The position numbers were made by a program, and so were the translations under genes. A model generated the notes under the pieces. The model saw only the letters and a list, made by a program, of their open reading frames with translations. It was not told the DNA's origin and made no database searches. Source: Oscillospiraceae bacterium (GTDB lineage Bacteria > Bacillota > Clostridia > Oscillospirales > CAG-272). From it: 48,978 nt of DNA. This document shows positions 6,509 through 15,256 of the stretch, one piece after another; the stretch's first letter is position 1, and every line of letters begins with the position of its first letter. The stretch is from NCBI GenBank assembly GCA_015063695.1, contig SVTQ01000014.1:1-48978 (forward strand), in the 5' to 3' direction.

Positions 6509-7582
6509 ATGTTTCGTAAACTTGCAGAAGGCGACGTATTCAGCACAACGGAGAGTTTGGCGGCAAGCGGCCCCAGATGCGCCATTCTTCCCGACGGAAA
6601 TATTATTTGTAGTTTTATGATAAATTCCTGCAATGGCGCAAACGACTTTGTGCCCATGGCAGCATACTCAAAGGACGGTCTTACGTGGAGCGAAAGCAAG
6701 CAGATATGGCCCGACCTTGTGGGAAAAGAGTCCGCTTTTGTTTCAGTTCGCCCCTCGGCTGACGGAAAGATAACCATTGCGGGTCAGTGCTTCCCCATTG
6801 ACGAGCCCGGTGAGGCATTTTGGTCCGACGAGGCATGCGGAATGAAGGAAAACTATCTTGTTGCGGCAGTGTCCGAGGATGGTTATTCTTTCCCCGATCC
6901 CGTCAGAGTTCCTCTGCCTTTCTACGGCTCCGCTGAACAGCCCGGCGGTATGCTCGGTGATGCTGACGGCACGCTTACAATGATCTACTCTCCCTATCCT
7001 ACCATAGAGAAAAAGGAAGAGGTTGACACCTGCTGTATGGTAATGATGAGAAGCACCGACGGCGGCAAAAGCTTTGAAGGCAAGAAGTTTGCGGTTGTTC
7101 CCGAGCCCTCTGAATACGCAGAGAGCTGGATAACGCGTCTCTCCGACGGCAGACTTTACGTTTCCACATGGCAGACTGCAAGCGCAGACTCCAACCAGTA
7201 CCTCATTTCCTCCGATAACGGCGAGACTTTCGCAGGTCCCTATGCACAGCCCTTCAGAGGACAGAGCACGGGTATCAGCGCAGGTAAGGACGGAAAGGTT
7301 TATATCGCGTACAATCAGAGAAAGGAAGAGCCCAAGGGCGTTTGGCTTGCTCTTGAGCGTCCCGACGAAAACGGTGTAAACCTTATTGCAAACGAGCCCG
7401 TATGGGAAGCAGAAACCGCAACTCATTCAAACAGCAGCGGCGAATTTGCTGAATGGACAGACTTTACCTTCGGCGAGCCTCACGTAACGGTTCTTCCCGA
7501 TGAAACGCTCCTTGTTGTTCTTTGGTATCAGCAGGGCGAAAAGAAGGGAATACGTTATATTCACCTCGCAGAAGAAAAATAA
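6509..7582 (+). CDS. Sialidase/BNR-repeat (beta-propeller) family protein
   Basis: A 357-residue protein with Asp-box repeats typical of six-bladed sialidase-fold propellers: YSKDGLTW (residues 53-60), SEDGYSF (about 122-128), STDGGKSF (about 182-189) and SSDNGETF (about 234-241), plus RLSDGRLYVSTW and FGEPHVTVLPDETLLV. No signal peptide or anchor is visible, so it appears to be intracellular. It may act on imported oligosaccharides, or be a non-sialidase glycoside hydrolase of this fold. The ATG at 6509 is used with AAAGGTG upstream rather than the TTG at 6491. It has its own promoter and terminator. Confidence 0.75.
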   Translation: MFRKLAEGDVFSTTESLAASGPRCAILPDGNIICSFMINSCNGANDFVPMAAYSKDGLTWSESKQIWPDLVGKESAFVSVRPSADGKITIAGQCFPIDEPGEAFWSDEACGMKENYLVAAVSEDGYSFPDPVRVPLPFYGSAEQPGGMLGDADGTLTMIYSPYPTIEKKEEVDTCCMVMMRSTDGGKSFEGKKFAVVPEPSEYAESWITRLSDGRLYVSTWQTASADSNQYLISSDNGETFAGPYAQPFRGQSTGISAGKDGKVYIAYNQRKEEPKGVWLALERPDENGVNLIANEPVWEAETATHSNSSGEFAEWTDFTFGEPHVTVLPDETLLVVLWYQQGEKKGIRYIHLAEEK

Positions 7583-7588
7583 TTTTTC

Positions 7589-7618
7589 AAACAGCTCTCT
7601 TTTGAGGGCTGTTTTTTC
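7589..7618 (+). terminator. Rho-independent terminator after the sialidase-like gene
   Basis: AACAGCTCT and AGGGCTGTT arms around a short loop, followed by six T, seven nt after the stop codon. Confidence 0.85.
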
Positions 7619-7622
7619 ATAG

Positions 7623-7651
7623 TTGACTAATATTCTTGTTCATGGTAGAAT
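7623..7651 (+). promoter_or_regulatory. Sigma-A promoter for the M16 peptidase gene
   Basis: TTGACT at 7623-7628, a 17-nt spacer, and TAGAAT at 7646-7651, 37 nt upstream of the TTG start at 7688. Confidence 0.7.
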
Positions 7652-7687
7652 TGAGACGTAACGACATCAGAATTAAGGATAAAAGAT

Positions 7688-8962
7688 TTGAAAGAAATAT
7701 TATATAAAGGCGAAAAAGCCGACGTTTACGTGCTTCCGTGCCCTTATCTTCACAGCTTTTGCATAGGTGTTTACCTTGTGGCGGGCAGTCTTTATGAGGA
7801 TATAAAAGAAAACGGCATAACCCACCTTTACGAGCACTGCGTTTTCAGAAGTATAAAGAAAAAATACCCGTCTGACTTCTATGAGCTTCTGACGGAAAAC
7901 TCTATCAGCTTCAACGCCTCGACCTATAAGGAATTCGTGTATTTTGAAATTTCGGGTCTGCCCTCGGGAATTGACCTTGCGGCGGATATCGTCGCAAAGC
8001 TCTTTGACCCAATAGAGCTGACGGGAGCGGAATTTCAAACGGAAAAGAAGAGAATAAAAGCGGAGATACGCGAGGAGAGTGAATTTACCACCCTTCAGTA
8101 TTTTGCAGATACTAAGGTTTGGGAAAACACCTCTCTTGCCAATACCATTTCGGGATATTGCGGAACCCTCGATAAAATATCACTTAAAGCTATAAACAAA
8201 TTCAGAGATGACACCGTAACCAAGGGAAACGTTTTTCTGTACGTTACGGGAAACGTATCTGCATTGGATATTGAAAAAATAAGGTGCGCCGCTTCGAGTA
8301 TGAATATAGGAAAGGGCGGCAGGATAAAGGACAACGTGGCTCCCGTCCCGAGAAGCTTCGGGGCAAGACCGTGCGAGATTCATTTCAAGCAGTCTGACTT
8401 TTGCCTTGTGAGAATGTCTTTTGATATTGACAATGACTTTTGTGATACGGCGGTGAGAGACGTTTTGTACTCGGCTCTTTTCGAGGGAGAGGACGCCCTT
8501 TTCTTTCAGCGAATGTCCGAGAGGGAGCCTCTTATCTACTCCTATGACAGCACCCTTGAGCAGTACAGAAATATAAGTTCAATAAAATTCCAGTATGAGA
8601 TTAGCTCCAAAAACCTTGAGCGTTCCTTTGAGGCAGTGGTTTCGATCCTTGAAGATATAAAACGCGGCGCCTTCCGCTTTGACAACAGCGTAAAAAAGCT
8701 ATCCACCAAATGGGCTCTTATGAGGGACGAAGCGGCAAATCTCAACTGGGGCATGGCTTATATGAACCGTATTCTCGGTAACACAAGGCTTGAGCTGACA
8801 AAGGACGGCACCTCTCTCTATAAAGACGTGAAGCTTGAAGCTGTAAAAGAAAAAGCGGCGGAGATATTTATCCGAAAAAATCTCGTCTGTGCCGTAAAGG
8901 GCAAGAAAAAGAGTGTTGACACAGAGAAGCTGAATATAATTCTTGACGGGCTTGACGGATGA
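7688..8962 (+). CDS. M16 family zinc metallopeptidase
   Basis: A 424-residue insulinase/pitrilysin-family peptidase. It has the inverted zinc motif HLYEH (His46, Glu49, His50) and a third ligand Glu126 in RIKAEIREE, 75 residues further on, close to the family's spacing of 76. There is no signal peptide, so it is cytoplasmic. It has the length of a processing-peptidase-like half unit. The start is TTG, with AAGGA at 7674-7678. M16 proteins often act as pairs, but no second copy is adjacent. Substrate unknown. Confidence 0.85.
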   Translation: MKEILYKGEKADVYVLPCPYLHSFCIGVYLVAGSLYEDIKENGITHLYEHCVFRSIKKKYPSDFYELLTENSISFNASTYKEFVYFEISGLPSGIDLAADIVAKLFDPIELTGAEFQTEKKRIKAEIREESEFTTLQYFADTKVWENTSLANTISGYCGTLDKISLKAINKFRDDTVTKGNVFLYVTGNVSALDIEKIRCAASSMNIGKGGRIKDNVAPVPRSFGARPCEIHFKQSDFCLVRMSFDIDNDFCDTAVRDVLYSALFEGEDALFFQRMSEREPLIYSYDSTLEQYRNISSIKFQYEISSKNLERSFEAVVSILEDIKRGAFRFDNSVKKLSTKWALMRDEAANLNWGMAYMNRILGNTRLELTKDGTSLYKDVKLEAVKEKAAEIFIRKNLVCAVKGKKKSVDTEKLNIILDGLDG

Positions 8963-9091
8963 CGGAAAAATTTTCAAAAAATTATGATTTTTCGGAACCT
9001 TTTGTGATTTTTGCCGTCTGTATTAACAGAAAAGGAAATGAAACCGTGTTGATGCAAACGTGAATTTTTATGTAAAGAAAGGAACCCTGCT

Positions 9092-9997
9092 ATGAAAAGA
9101 AAAATTTTAAGTCTTCTTGTAATCGTTATGACGGCGGCTGTTCTGTTTTGCTCCTGCGCAAAATCGGAGAGCTTTGTTGACAATTCTTTCGGCTACGATA
9201 TGATCGCTCCCGGTGATGCGGCAGAAGAGGATTTTGAGTATTCCTCCGACTCATCAACGGAGCTTCTTGACAAGACGACAGCCGAAACACCCACCGACAG
9301 AAAGATCATAATGAAGTACAATTTCTCCGTTGAGACAAAGGACCTTGACAGCGCAGTGAAAGCTCTTGAAGAGGCAGTTTCCTCCTATGGCGGTTACTAT
9401 GAAAGTGCAAACGTAAGCGGTAACACCGAGGACGGCGGATGGGCAGAGCTTGTACTTCGCATTCCCTCAAGTCAGACGGCAAAGTTTAACGAAGGCATCT
9501 CTGAGCTCGGCAACATCACAAATCAGAACAAGAGCGGTCAGGACGTGACCACCGCATACTATGACACCGAAAATCAGCTTTCCTCCCTTAAAATTCAGCA
9601 GGAGAGACTTATGGCGCTTCTTGAGAAAGCCGAAAGTCTTGACGATATTCTGAAGCTTGAAACTGAGCTTACAAGAGTGCGCACGGAAATCGAAAGACTG
9701 ACGACGCTCCTTGTGAAGTACGATAATCTTATCGACTATACAACGGTAACTGTTGAGCTTCGTCAGGTAAGAACCTATACGGAACCCGAACCCGAGACCT
9801 TCGGCACAAAGATAGCCGAAGCCTTCAAATCTTCCCTTGAATTTACAAAGGAGCTTTTTGAAGGTGCCGTAATAGCTGTCGTATACCTCTCGCCTCTCCT
9901 TGTATTTGCGGCGGTAGTGCTTGTGGTCGTACTTGTTATCGTTAAATCCAAAAAGAAGAAAAAAGCAAAGAAGAGCGAAGTAGAAAAAGCTGAATAA
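9092..9997 (+). CDS. DUF4349 lipoprotein
   Basis: A 301-residue protein. The signal peptide (residues 1-21) ends in LFCSC, giving a lipidated Cys22. A low-complexity linker rich in Ser, Asp and Glu follows, then the DUF4349 core (DRKIIMKYNFSVETKDLDSA, about 71-90). A heptad-like coiled coil lies around 170-205 (YYDTENQLSSLKIQQERLM), a C-terminal membrane helix at about 262-286, and a Lys-rich cytoplasmic tail. It is exported, anchored at both ends, and of unknown function. AAAGGAACC precedes the ATG. It ends before a bidirectional terminator shared with malQ. Confidence 0.85.
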   Translation: MKRKILSLLVIVMTAAVLFCSCAKSESFVDNSFGYDMIAPGDAAEEDFEYSSDSSTELLDKTTAETPTDRKIIMKYNFSVETKDLDSAVKALEEAVSSYGGYYESANVSGNTEDGGWAELVLRIPSSQTAKFNEGISELGNITNQNKSGQDVTTAYYDTENQLSSLKIQQERLMALLEKAESLDDILKLETELTRVRTEIERLTTLLVKYDNLIDYTTVTVELRQVRTYTEPEPETFGTKIAEAFKSSLEFTKELFEGAVIAVVYLSPLLVFAAVVLVVVLVIVKSKKKKKAKKSEVEKAE

Positions 9998-10007
9998 AAT
10001 AAAAAGC

Positions 10008-10067
10008 ATCGGCGGGAGCAACTCTCTCACCCTACAGACCGTAGGGCGGGGGCTTGCTCCCGCCGAT
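10008..10067. terminator. Bidirectional terminator made of two inverted REP2 units
   Basis: A 14-nt perfect inverted repeat, atcggcgggagcaa (10008-10021) with ttgctcccgccgat (10054-10067), encloses a second hairpin, ccctac/gtaggg (10030-10046). The halves are REP2 copies head to head: GTAGGGCGGGGGC...CCCGCCG on plus and a relative on minus. It lies between the convergent DUF4349 and malQ genes, with T and A runs outside. Confidence 0.8.
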
Positions 10068-10078
10068 TATATTCTTTT

Positions 10079-11515
10079 TTAGCTTCTTCCGTAAAGCTCG
10101 TTATAATAACGGAGCTCTCGGCGGTCGATGGTCTCAACCTGCGCTTTTGTTATTCTGAAGCCCCAGTTGCCTTCGCCCTTGCCGGGAATGTTGAGTCTTG
10201 TGTCTCTTCCGTAGAAAAGAAGGTCCTGAATGGGGAATATTACCGTGTCCGCGTGGCTGCGGAGAAGAGTGAGGATAATGGGAAGTCTGCTTTCATCCCA
10301 GTTATCTCCGTAATAGCCGCAGTAGTCAAACATTTTTCTTCTCGTTGCGCCGTCAACCTCCCATATGTAGCCGAGCATGGTCTCGTTGTCATGGGTACCT
10401 GTGTAAGCGATGCAGTTTGAGGGATAATTATGGGGAAGATGGGGAGAATCAGAGCCGCCGAGAAAAGCAAACTGGAACACCTTCATGCCGGGGAAGCCGC
10501 TTTCCTTTACAAGCTCGTATACCTCAGGCGTAATATCGCCAAGGTCCTCGGCAATAAGAAGCTTGTCACCGCAGGCCTCCTTTAGCGCCTTTATAAGAGC
10601 CATTCCGGGCCCTTTTACCCACTTTCCGTTTTTTGCGGTGGTGTCTGTGGCGGGAATGTTGAAATAGGATTCAAGACCTCTGAAATGGTCTATTCTCACG
10701 CCGTCGAAAAGCTCTGTCATAAAGCTTATGCGCTCGCGCCACCATGCGAAGTTGTCCTCTGTCATTTTGTCCCAATCGTAGAGAGGGTTACCCCAAAGCT
10801 GACCGTCCTCTGCAAAATAGTCGGGCGGAACACCTGCAACTCCCGTGGGATTGTATTTTTCATCAAGCTGGAAGAGCTCGGGGGATGCCCATACGTCTGC
10901 GCTGTCAAGGGAAACGTAGATGGGAATATCTCCGATGATTGAGATACCTCGGTCGTTGGCGTATTTTTTTACCTTCATCCACTGCTCAAAGAATTTGTAC
11001 TGAACGAAACGCCACGTTCTGAGCGTATTTTCGCAGAGAACGTCGCAGGTCCATTCATGCCAGGGACGGTCGTCATTTGCGGCGCGAAGAGCCATGAACT
11101 TGCAAAACTCTTCCGTTCTCGGATGCTTTTCCATGAAGGCATCTATTTTTTCTGTTTCGGTAAATCGGGACGCCGCCTTTGAGAGAAGTCTCATTCTCTC
11201 ACTGTTAAGTCTTCTGAATTCGCATATATAGGGAGAAGCCTGCTTTGCGCCTTCAAGCTCGGATCTTGTGATGAGTCCTTCCTCATAGAGAGAGGGAACG
11301 TCTATAAAATAAGGATTAGTGCTGAACGCACTGTAGGATTTGTAGGGGGAATTTACGTCGTCGGGAAGGCAGAAGGGAAGCGTCTGCCATACTCCGAAGC
11401 CGCAGTCGGAAAGAAAATCTATCCACTCATAGGCGGCCTTTCCGAAGGAGCCCTCCGAGTATTCGCCCCAAAGAGAGGAAACGTGCATTAAAACACCGCT
11501 TGTTCTTTTCATCAT
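10079..11515 (-). CDS. malQ: 4-alpha-glucanotransferase (GH77, amylomaltase)
   Basis: A 478-residue cytoplasmic enzyme that transfers alpha-1,4-glucan segments between maltodextrins. Family hallmarks in order: RTSGVLMHVSSLWGEYSEGSFG near the N-terminus, WQTLPFCLPDDVNSPYKSYSAFSTNPYFID, GDIPIYVSLDSADVWA, FDGVRIDHFRGLESYF with the nucleophile Asp, IAEDLGDITPEV with the acid Glu, and YTGTHDNETMLGY with the third catalytic Asp. Length is normal for the family. The start could be either of two adjacent ATG codons. It probably works with the GH65 phosphorylase at 21465 in alpha-glucan use. Confidence 0.95.
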   Translation of the reverse strand: MMKRTSGVLMHVSSLWGEYSEGSFGKAAYEWIDFLSDCGFGVWQTLPFCLPDDVNSPYKSYSAFSTNPYFIDVPSLYEEGLITRSELEGAKQASPYICEFRRLNSERMRLLSKAASRFTETEKIDAFMEKHPRTEEFCKFMALRAANDDRPWHEWTCDVLCENTLRTWRFVQYKFFEQWMKVKKYANDRGISIIGDIPIYVSLDSADVWASPELFQLDEKYNPTGVAGVPPDYFAEDGQLWGNPLYDWDKMTEDNFAWWRERISFMTELFDGVRIDHFRGLESYFNIPATDTTAKNGKWVKGPGMALIKALKEACGDKLLIAEDLGDITPEVYELVKESGFPGMKVFQFAFLGGSDSPHLPHNYPSNCIAYTGTHDNETMLGYIWEVDGATRRKMFDYCGYYGDNWDESRLPIILTLLRSHADTVIFPIQDLLFYGRDTRLNIPGKGEGNWGFRITKAQVETIDRRELRYYNELYGRS

Positions 11516-11546
11516 GTGTGCCTTTCGGTTGTATATTATATATTTA

Positions 11547-11575
11547 ATTATGCCAATTTACAGGCAAAAAGTCAA
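11547..11575 (-). promoter_or_regulatory. Sigma-A promoter for malQ
   Basis: On the minus strand: TTGACT (11575-11570), a 17-nt spacer, and CATAAT (11552-11547). Confidence 0.65.
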
Positions 11576-11644
11576 GACAACATAAGCAGATTTGATATTA
11601 ATTCATTTTTTTGGTTCATTAAACAAATTATTTCCCCGTAAACC

Positions 11645-11673
11645 TTGATAAAAAAGCACGGATGATGTATAAT
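11645..11673 (+). promoter_or_regulatory. Sigma-A promoter for the NSS transporter gene
   Basis: TTGATA at 11645-11650, a 17-nt spacer, and TATAAT at 11668-11673. Confidence 0.8.
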
Positions 11674-11707
11674 ATTAATACATTTTATTATCCTTTGAGG
11701 AGGAAAT

Positions 11708-13063
11708 ATGGAAACAAAAAGAAGCAGTTTCACAGGTAAGATAGGTTTTGTACTTGCCGCTGCAGGTTCCGCAGTAGGTCTTGGCAATATATGGCGTTTC
11801 CCTTATCTTGCGGCAAAATACGGCGGAGGTATATTCCTTCTTGTATATATCGTACTTGCAATTTCATTCGGCTTTGCCCTTATGTGCGCAGAGATAGCTC
11901 TCGGCAGAAAAACAGGGAAGAGCGCCATCGGTGCCTTTTCCGATCTCAATAAAAAGTATTCGTTCATAGGAATTCTTGCATCGGTAGTTCCTGCAATCAT
12001 CCTGCCCTACTATTCCGTTATCGGCGGATGGGTAACCAAATACCTTGTTGCTTTCGTTTCTGGTAATTCCGCGGCATCGGCGGCAGACGGTTACTTTGAC
12101 GGTTTTATCGCAAAAACAGGAGAGCCTTTGGGTTGGTTCCTCCTCTTCATGGGAGCAACGGCAGTTATAGTTTTCTTCGGTGTTGAAAAGGGAATTGAAA
12201 AGGTCAGTAAGATAATGATGCCCATTCTTGTGGTGCTGACTTTGTTCGTTGCGGTCTATTCTATGTTTATTCCCGGTGCTGTGGAGGGTGTAATTTTCTA
12301 CCTTAAGCCCGACTTTTCAAAGTTCTCCGCAACTACCGTTCTTGCGGCAATGGGTCAGCTTTTCTACTCCATGTCCCTTGCCATGGGTATCATGATAACC
12401 TACGGCTCATACATGAAGAAGGACGTAAGCCTTGAGTCTTCAGTCAGACAGATAGAGCTTTTCGATACGGGTATTGCATTCCTTGCAGGTCTTATGGTAA
12501 TCCCTGCCGTATTCGCTTTCTCGGGCGGTGACGAGAGTGCTCTCGGCAAAGGCCCCGGCCTCATGTTCGTAACTCTTCCCAAGGTGTTTGAAAGCATGAA
12601 GGGCGGAGTTATTATAGGCGCGCTCTTCTTCCTTCTCGTTCTCTTTGCGGCGCTCACTTCTTCCATCTCTCTTATGGAAACGGTAGTATCCATAGTGAGA
12701 GATAAGTTCGGCTGGAAGAGAGGAACAGCCTGCATCGCAGTATTTGTGTTCTGCCTTGCTCTCGGTATTCCCTCATCCCTCGGTTTCGGCGTATTGGGCG
12801 GTATTTCTGTTATGGGTATGACCATTCTTGATATGTTCGACTTCCTCAGCAACAGTGTACTGATGCCCATCGTAGCTCTTCTGACATGTATCTTTATCGG
12901 CTACGTTATAAAGCCTAAAGCTGTTATCGACGAGATCGAGCTCACAGGCACCTTCAAGAGCCGCAAGATGTTCACAGCGTTTATAAAGTACGTAGCTCCC
13001 GTTTGCATCGTGCTTATTCTCGTTTCCTCTGTGCTTGACGCATTCGGAATTATGAAGATATGA
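11708..13063 (+). CDS. Sodium-dependent transporter, NSS (SNF) family
   Basis: A 451-residue integral membrane protein with about 11-12 hydrophobic helices. The first helix has GSAVGLGNIWRFPYLAAKYGG (residues 20-40), the LeuT-fold signature that holds the Na+ and substrate sites. TM6 has the unwound-helix region (FSKFSATTVLAAMGQLFYSMS). It probably imports an amino acid or amine with Na+. AGGAGG at 11698-11703 sets the ATG at 11708. Substrate cannot be told from sequence. Confidence 0.9.
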   Translation: METKRSSFTGKIGFVLAAAGSAVGLGNIWRFPYLAAKYGGGIFLLVYIVLAISFGFALMCAEIALGRKTGKSAIGAFSDLNKKYSFIGILASVVPAIILPYYSVIGGWVTKYLVAFVSGNSAASAADGYFDGFIAKTGEPLGWFLLFMGATAVIVFFGVEKGIEKVSKIMMPILVVLTLFVAVYSMFIPGAVEGVIFYLKPDFSKFSATTVLAAMGQLFYSMSLAMGIMITYGSYMKKDVSLESSVRQIELFDTGIAFLAGLMVIPAVFAFSGGDESALGKGPGLMFVTLPKVFESMKGGVIIGALFFLLVLFAALTSSISLMETVVSIVRDKFGWKRGTACIAVFVFCLALGIPSSLGFGVLGGISVMGMTILDMFDFLSNSVLMPIVALLTCIFIGYVIKPKAVIDEIELTGTFKSRKMFTAFIKYVAPVCIVLILVSSVLDAFGIMKI

Positions 13064-13105
13064 TAATATGCCCTCTGTAATCGGCATATGTCTATTATGG
13101 AGTTC

Positions 13106-13145
13106 AAAGGAGTTTCCAACGTAGAGAAGGAAGCTCCTTTAACCT
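13106..13145 (+). terminator. Terminator-like hairpin between the NSS transporter and HAD genes
   Basis: AAAGGAGTTTCC and GGAAGCTCCTTT arms around a 10-nt loop, with a short T-containing tail. It is a moderate terminator. It also leaves the HAD gene dependent on readthrough or a weak promoter. Confidence 0.55.
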
Positions 13146-13166
13146 TTTATAAATCGGAGAGTAAAT

Positions 13167-13985
13167 ATGAAGAAAGTTCTTTACGTATCAGACCTTGACG
13201 GTACTTTGCTAAACAGCAGACAGCAGGTCTCATCCTTCTCGGAAAAGACGATAACGGCATTTGTAGAAAACGGTGGTCTCTTTACATATGCGACTGCGCG
13301 CTCCCTTGTTTCCGCTTCGGTCATAACAAAGAATATTCCACTCACTCTTCCCGTAATAGTTAATAACGGAGTGAGAATGATGGACCCTGTGACGGGCGAA
13401 ATACTGAGCTCAAAAACTTTTTCGGCGGAAGAGTTTTTAAAGGTAATGTCTTTTCTGAAAGAGAGGGAAGTCTCTCCTATAGTTTACAGCAGGGCTATGG
13501 ACGGTGACAGATTTTCCTACGTGGAAAAGCTCGTAAGCCCCGAGACTAAGGCTTTTCTTGACCCGAAGAAAAACGATCCGAGAAGTTATCCTGTTGAAAG
13601 TGAGGAAGAGCTGTGCTCGGGTGAAGCGTATTATTTCGTCTGCATCGGTGAAGACAAAAGAATAAAAGAAATTTATGATGCGGTGACAAGAATATGCCCC
13701 GCGGTTACTTACATAGACATATACAGCGGTCACAGATGGATCGAGATAATGCCGAGAGGCGCAGGAAAGGCGGAGTCGGCCCTTGAGCTTAAGGAACGGC
13801 TCGGTGCTGACGAGCTTGTGGTCTTCGGAGACGGCGGAAACGACCTTTCAATGTTTGACGCGGCAGACGGATGCTATGCCGTTGAAAATGCCGACGAGAG
13901 GCTTAAGATAAAAGCCGATGGGGTCATAGAGTCAAACGAAAACGACGGTGTTGCAAGATGGCTTCTTGAAAATGCTTTGCAGTGA
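13167..13985 (+). CDS. Cof-type HAD-IIB family phosphatase
   Basis: A 272-residue cytoplasmic sugar-phosphatase-type hydrolase. Motif I SDLDGTLLNS is at residues 8-17, with nucleophile Asp9 and acid/base Asp11. Motif II is in the TYATARS stretch near 41. Lys (GAGKAESALEL) and motif IV VFGDGGNDLSMF lie near 218-229. The cap domain sits between motifs II and III, as in type IIB. A GGAGAG site lies before the ATG. Substrate not predictable. Confidence 0.9.
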   Translation: MKKVLYVSDLDGTLLNSRQQVSSFSEKTITAFVENGGLFTYATARSLVSASVITKNIPLTLPVIVNNGVRMMDPVTGEILSSKTFSAEEFLKVMSFLKEREVSPIVYSRAMDGDRFSYVEKLVSPETKAFLDPKKNDPRSYPVESEEELCSGEAYYFVCIGEDKRIKEIYDAVTRICPAVTYIDIYSGHRWIEIMPRGAGKAESALELKERLGADELVVFGDGGNDLSMFDAADGCYAVENADERLKIKADGVIESNENDGVARWLLENALQ

Positions 13986-13990
13986 CGTAC

Positions 13991-14019
13991 TTGACAAAAA
14001 CAGCGCATTTTTATATAAT
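13991..14019 (+). promoter_or_regulatory. Consensus sigma-A promoter for the LCP gene
   Basis: TTGACA at 13991-13996, a 17-nt spacer, and TATAAT at 14014-14019: a full-consensus promoter, so expression is expected to be strong and constitutive. Confidence 0.85.
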
Positions 14020-14049
14020 TTACTCAGTTGATTTAAGGAGGACGGATAA

Positions 14050-15072
14050 ATGAAAACAAAAGGAAAGAAAAAGCGCGTCGGTCTTGTTATTATAGGAATT
14101 ATCCTTCTTTTGCTTTTGGTTATCGTCGGCGGAGTGTTCTTTGCGGCAAACCACTATCTGAATAAAATAAATAAAATAGACGAAAACAGCGCGGAGTTTG
14201 AAACTGTCGCCCCCGACCTTGAGGACTTTGAAACTGACGAGGGCTCAAGTGAGGGTCTTGAACAGATAGCTCCCGAGGACGTAAGCTGGGAAGTTCTTGA
14301 GCCTCTTATGGACGATGAGCTTATCAACCTTCTTCTTGTGGGTCAGGACAGACGTCCCGGTCAGGGAAGACAGCGCTCGGACTCCATGATAGTCTGCAGT
14401 ATAAACCCCGAAACAATGGAAGTGTCACTCGTGTCCTTCCTTCGTGACCTCTACGTTGATTTCCCCGGTGACTATTCCGATAACCGTCTCAACGCGGCAT
14501 ACGCCTTCGGCGGCTTTCCCCTTCTGACGGAAACTCTTCACCTCAACTTCGGTGTCACCATTGACGGTTGTTTTGAAGTTGACTTCGGAGGCTTTGTCCA
14601 GATCATAGATACAGTCGGCGGCGTTGATATAACTCTCACCGAAGCTGAAGCGAGGATCATGGACGACGGATCTGTTGCAGGTCTTAACCACCTGAACGGT
14701 GACCAAGCGCTGAAGTATTCAAGAATAAGATACATAGACAGTGACTTCAACAGAACAGGCAGACAGAGAAACGTTATAACCGCTGTGTTCAACAAGATAA
14801 AAGGGCAGAGCGCATCTCAGTTTCTTGACCTTGTGAACGTGGTTCTCCCCTGCATCTCAACGGATATGTCAAATACACAGATAATGTCCCTCGCAATGCA
14901 GTTTGCCCCCAAAATGGCGGATATTCAGCTTTCGTCCTACTACGTTCCTCCCCGTGATGCTTATCAGAGCGCCATGATACGCGGTATGGCAGTCCTCGTT
15001 CCCGACAGAGCAAAGATAAGAGAGTATCTTAAATATGAGTATCTTCCTCTTCATGCGGAAAAAGAAGAGTAA
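14050..15072 (+). CDS. LytR-CpsA-Psr (LCP) family protein
   Basis: A 340-residue type II membrane protein: a basic N-terminus, one helix at about 10-34, an acidic linker, and an extracellular LCP domain from about 95. Diagnostic pieces are LLLVGQDRRPGQGRQRSDSM, SFLRDLYVDFPG, RLNAAYAFGG, the conserved Asp/Arg region DQALKYSRIRYIDSDFNRTG and GRQRNVI. LCP enzymes transfer undecaprenyl-linked glycopolymers to peptidoglycan. The RBS AAGGAGG is at 14035-14041. It is followed by a strong terminator. Confidence 0.92.
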   Translation: MKTKGKKKRVGLVIIGIILLLLLVIVGGVFFAANHYLNKINKIDENSAEFETVAPDLEDFETDEGSSEGLEQIAPEDVSWEVLEPLMDDELINLLLVGQDRRPGQGRQRSDSMIVCSINPETMEVSLVSFLRDLYVDFPGDYSDNRLNAAYAFGGFPLLTETLHLNFGVTIDGCFEVDFGGFVQIIDTVGGVDITLTEAEARIMDDGSVAGLNHLNGDQALKYSRIRYIDSDFNRTGRQRNVITAVFNKIKGQSASQFLDLVNVVLPCISTDMSNTQIMSLAMQFAPKMADIQLSSYYVPPRDAYQSAMIRGMAVLVPDRAKIREYLKYEYLPLHAEKEE

Positions 15073-15105
15073 TTTCTAACCGAAAGATATTTGATAATAA
15101 TATAC

Positions 15106-15150
15106 AAAAAGCAGGATTTGTTTTTATGCAAATTCCTGCTTTTTACTTTT
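15106..15150 (+). terminator. Rho-independent terminator after the LCP gene
   Basis: AAAAGCAGGATTTG pairs with CAAATTCCTGCTTTT (one bulge), followed by TTTACTTTTTT. Confidence 0.85.
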
Positions 15151-15164
15151 TTGGTAAAAAGAGA

Positions 15165-15193
15165 TTGACAGTGAATAGTACACGTGCTAAAAT
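15165..15193 (+). promoter_or_regulatory. Sigma-A promoter for the TetR gene
   Basis: TTGACA at 15165-15170, a 17-nt spacer, and TAAAAT at 15188-15193. The first operator overlaps the spacer and the -10 box. Confidence 0.8.
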
Positions 15194-15222
15194 AGCACAG
15201 AAGCTAAATAGCACATGTGCTA
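15177..15222 (+). promoter_or_regulatory. Two palindromic operators for the TetR regulator
   Basis: The sites are TAGTACACGTGCTA (15177-15190) and the perfect palindrome TAGCACATGTGCTA (15209-15222). They share TAG-AC--GTGCTA and their centres are 32 bp apart, three helical turns. The first covers the -10 region and the second lies just downstream of it, so binding should block transcription. Confidence 0.8.
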
Positions 15223-15256
15223 AAATCACAACGGAGATGCCGAAGAAGGAGTTAAC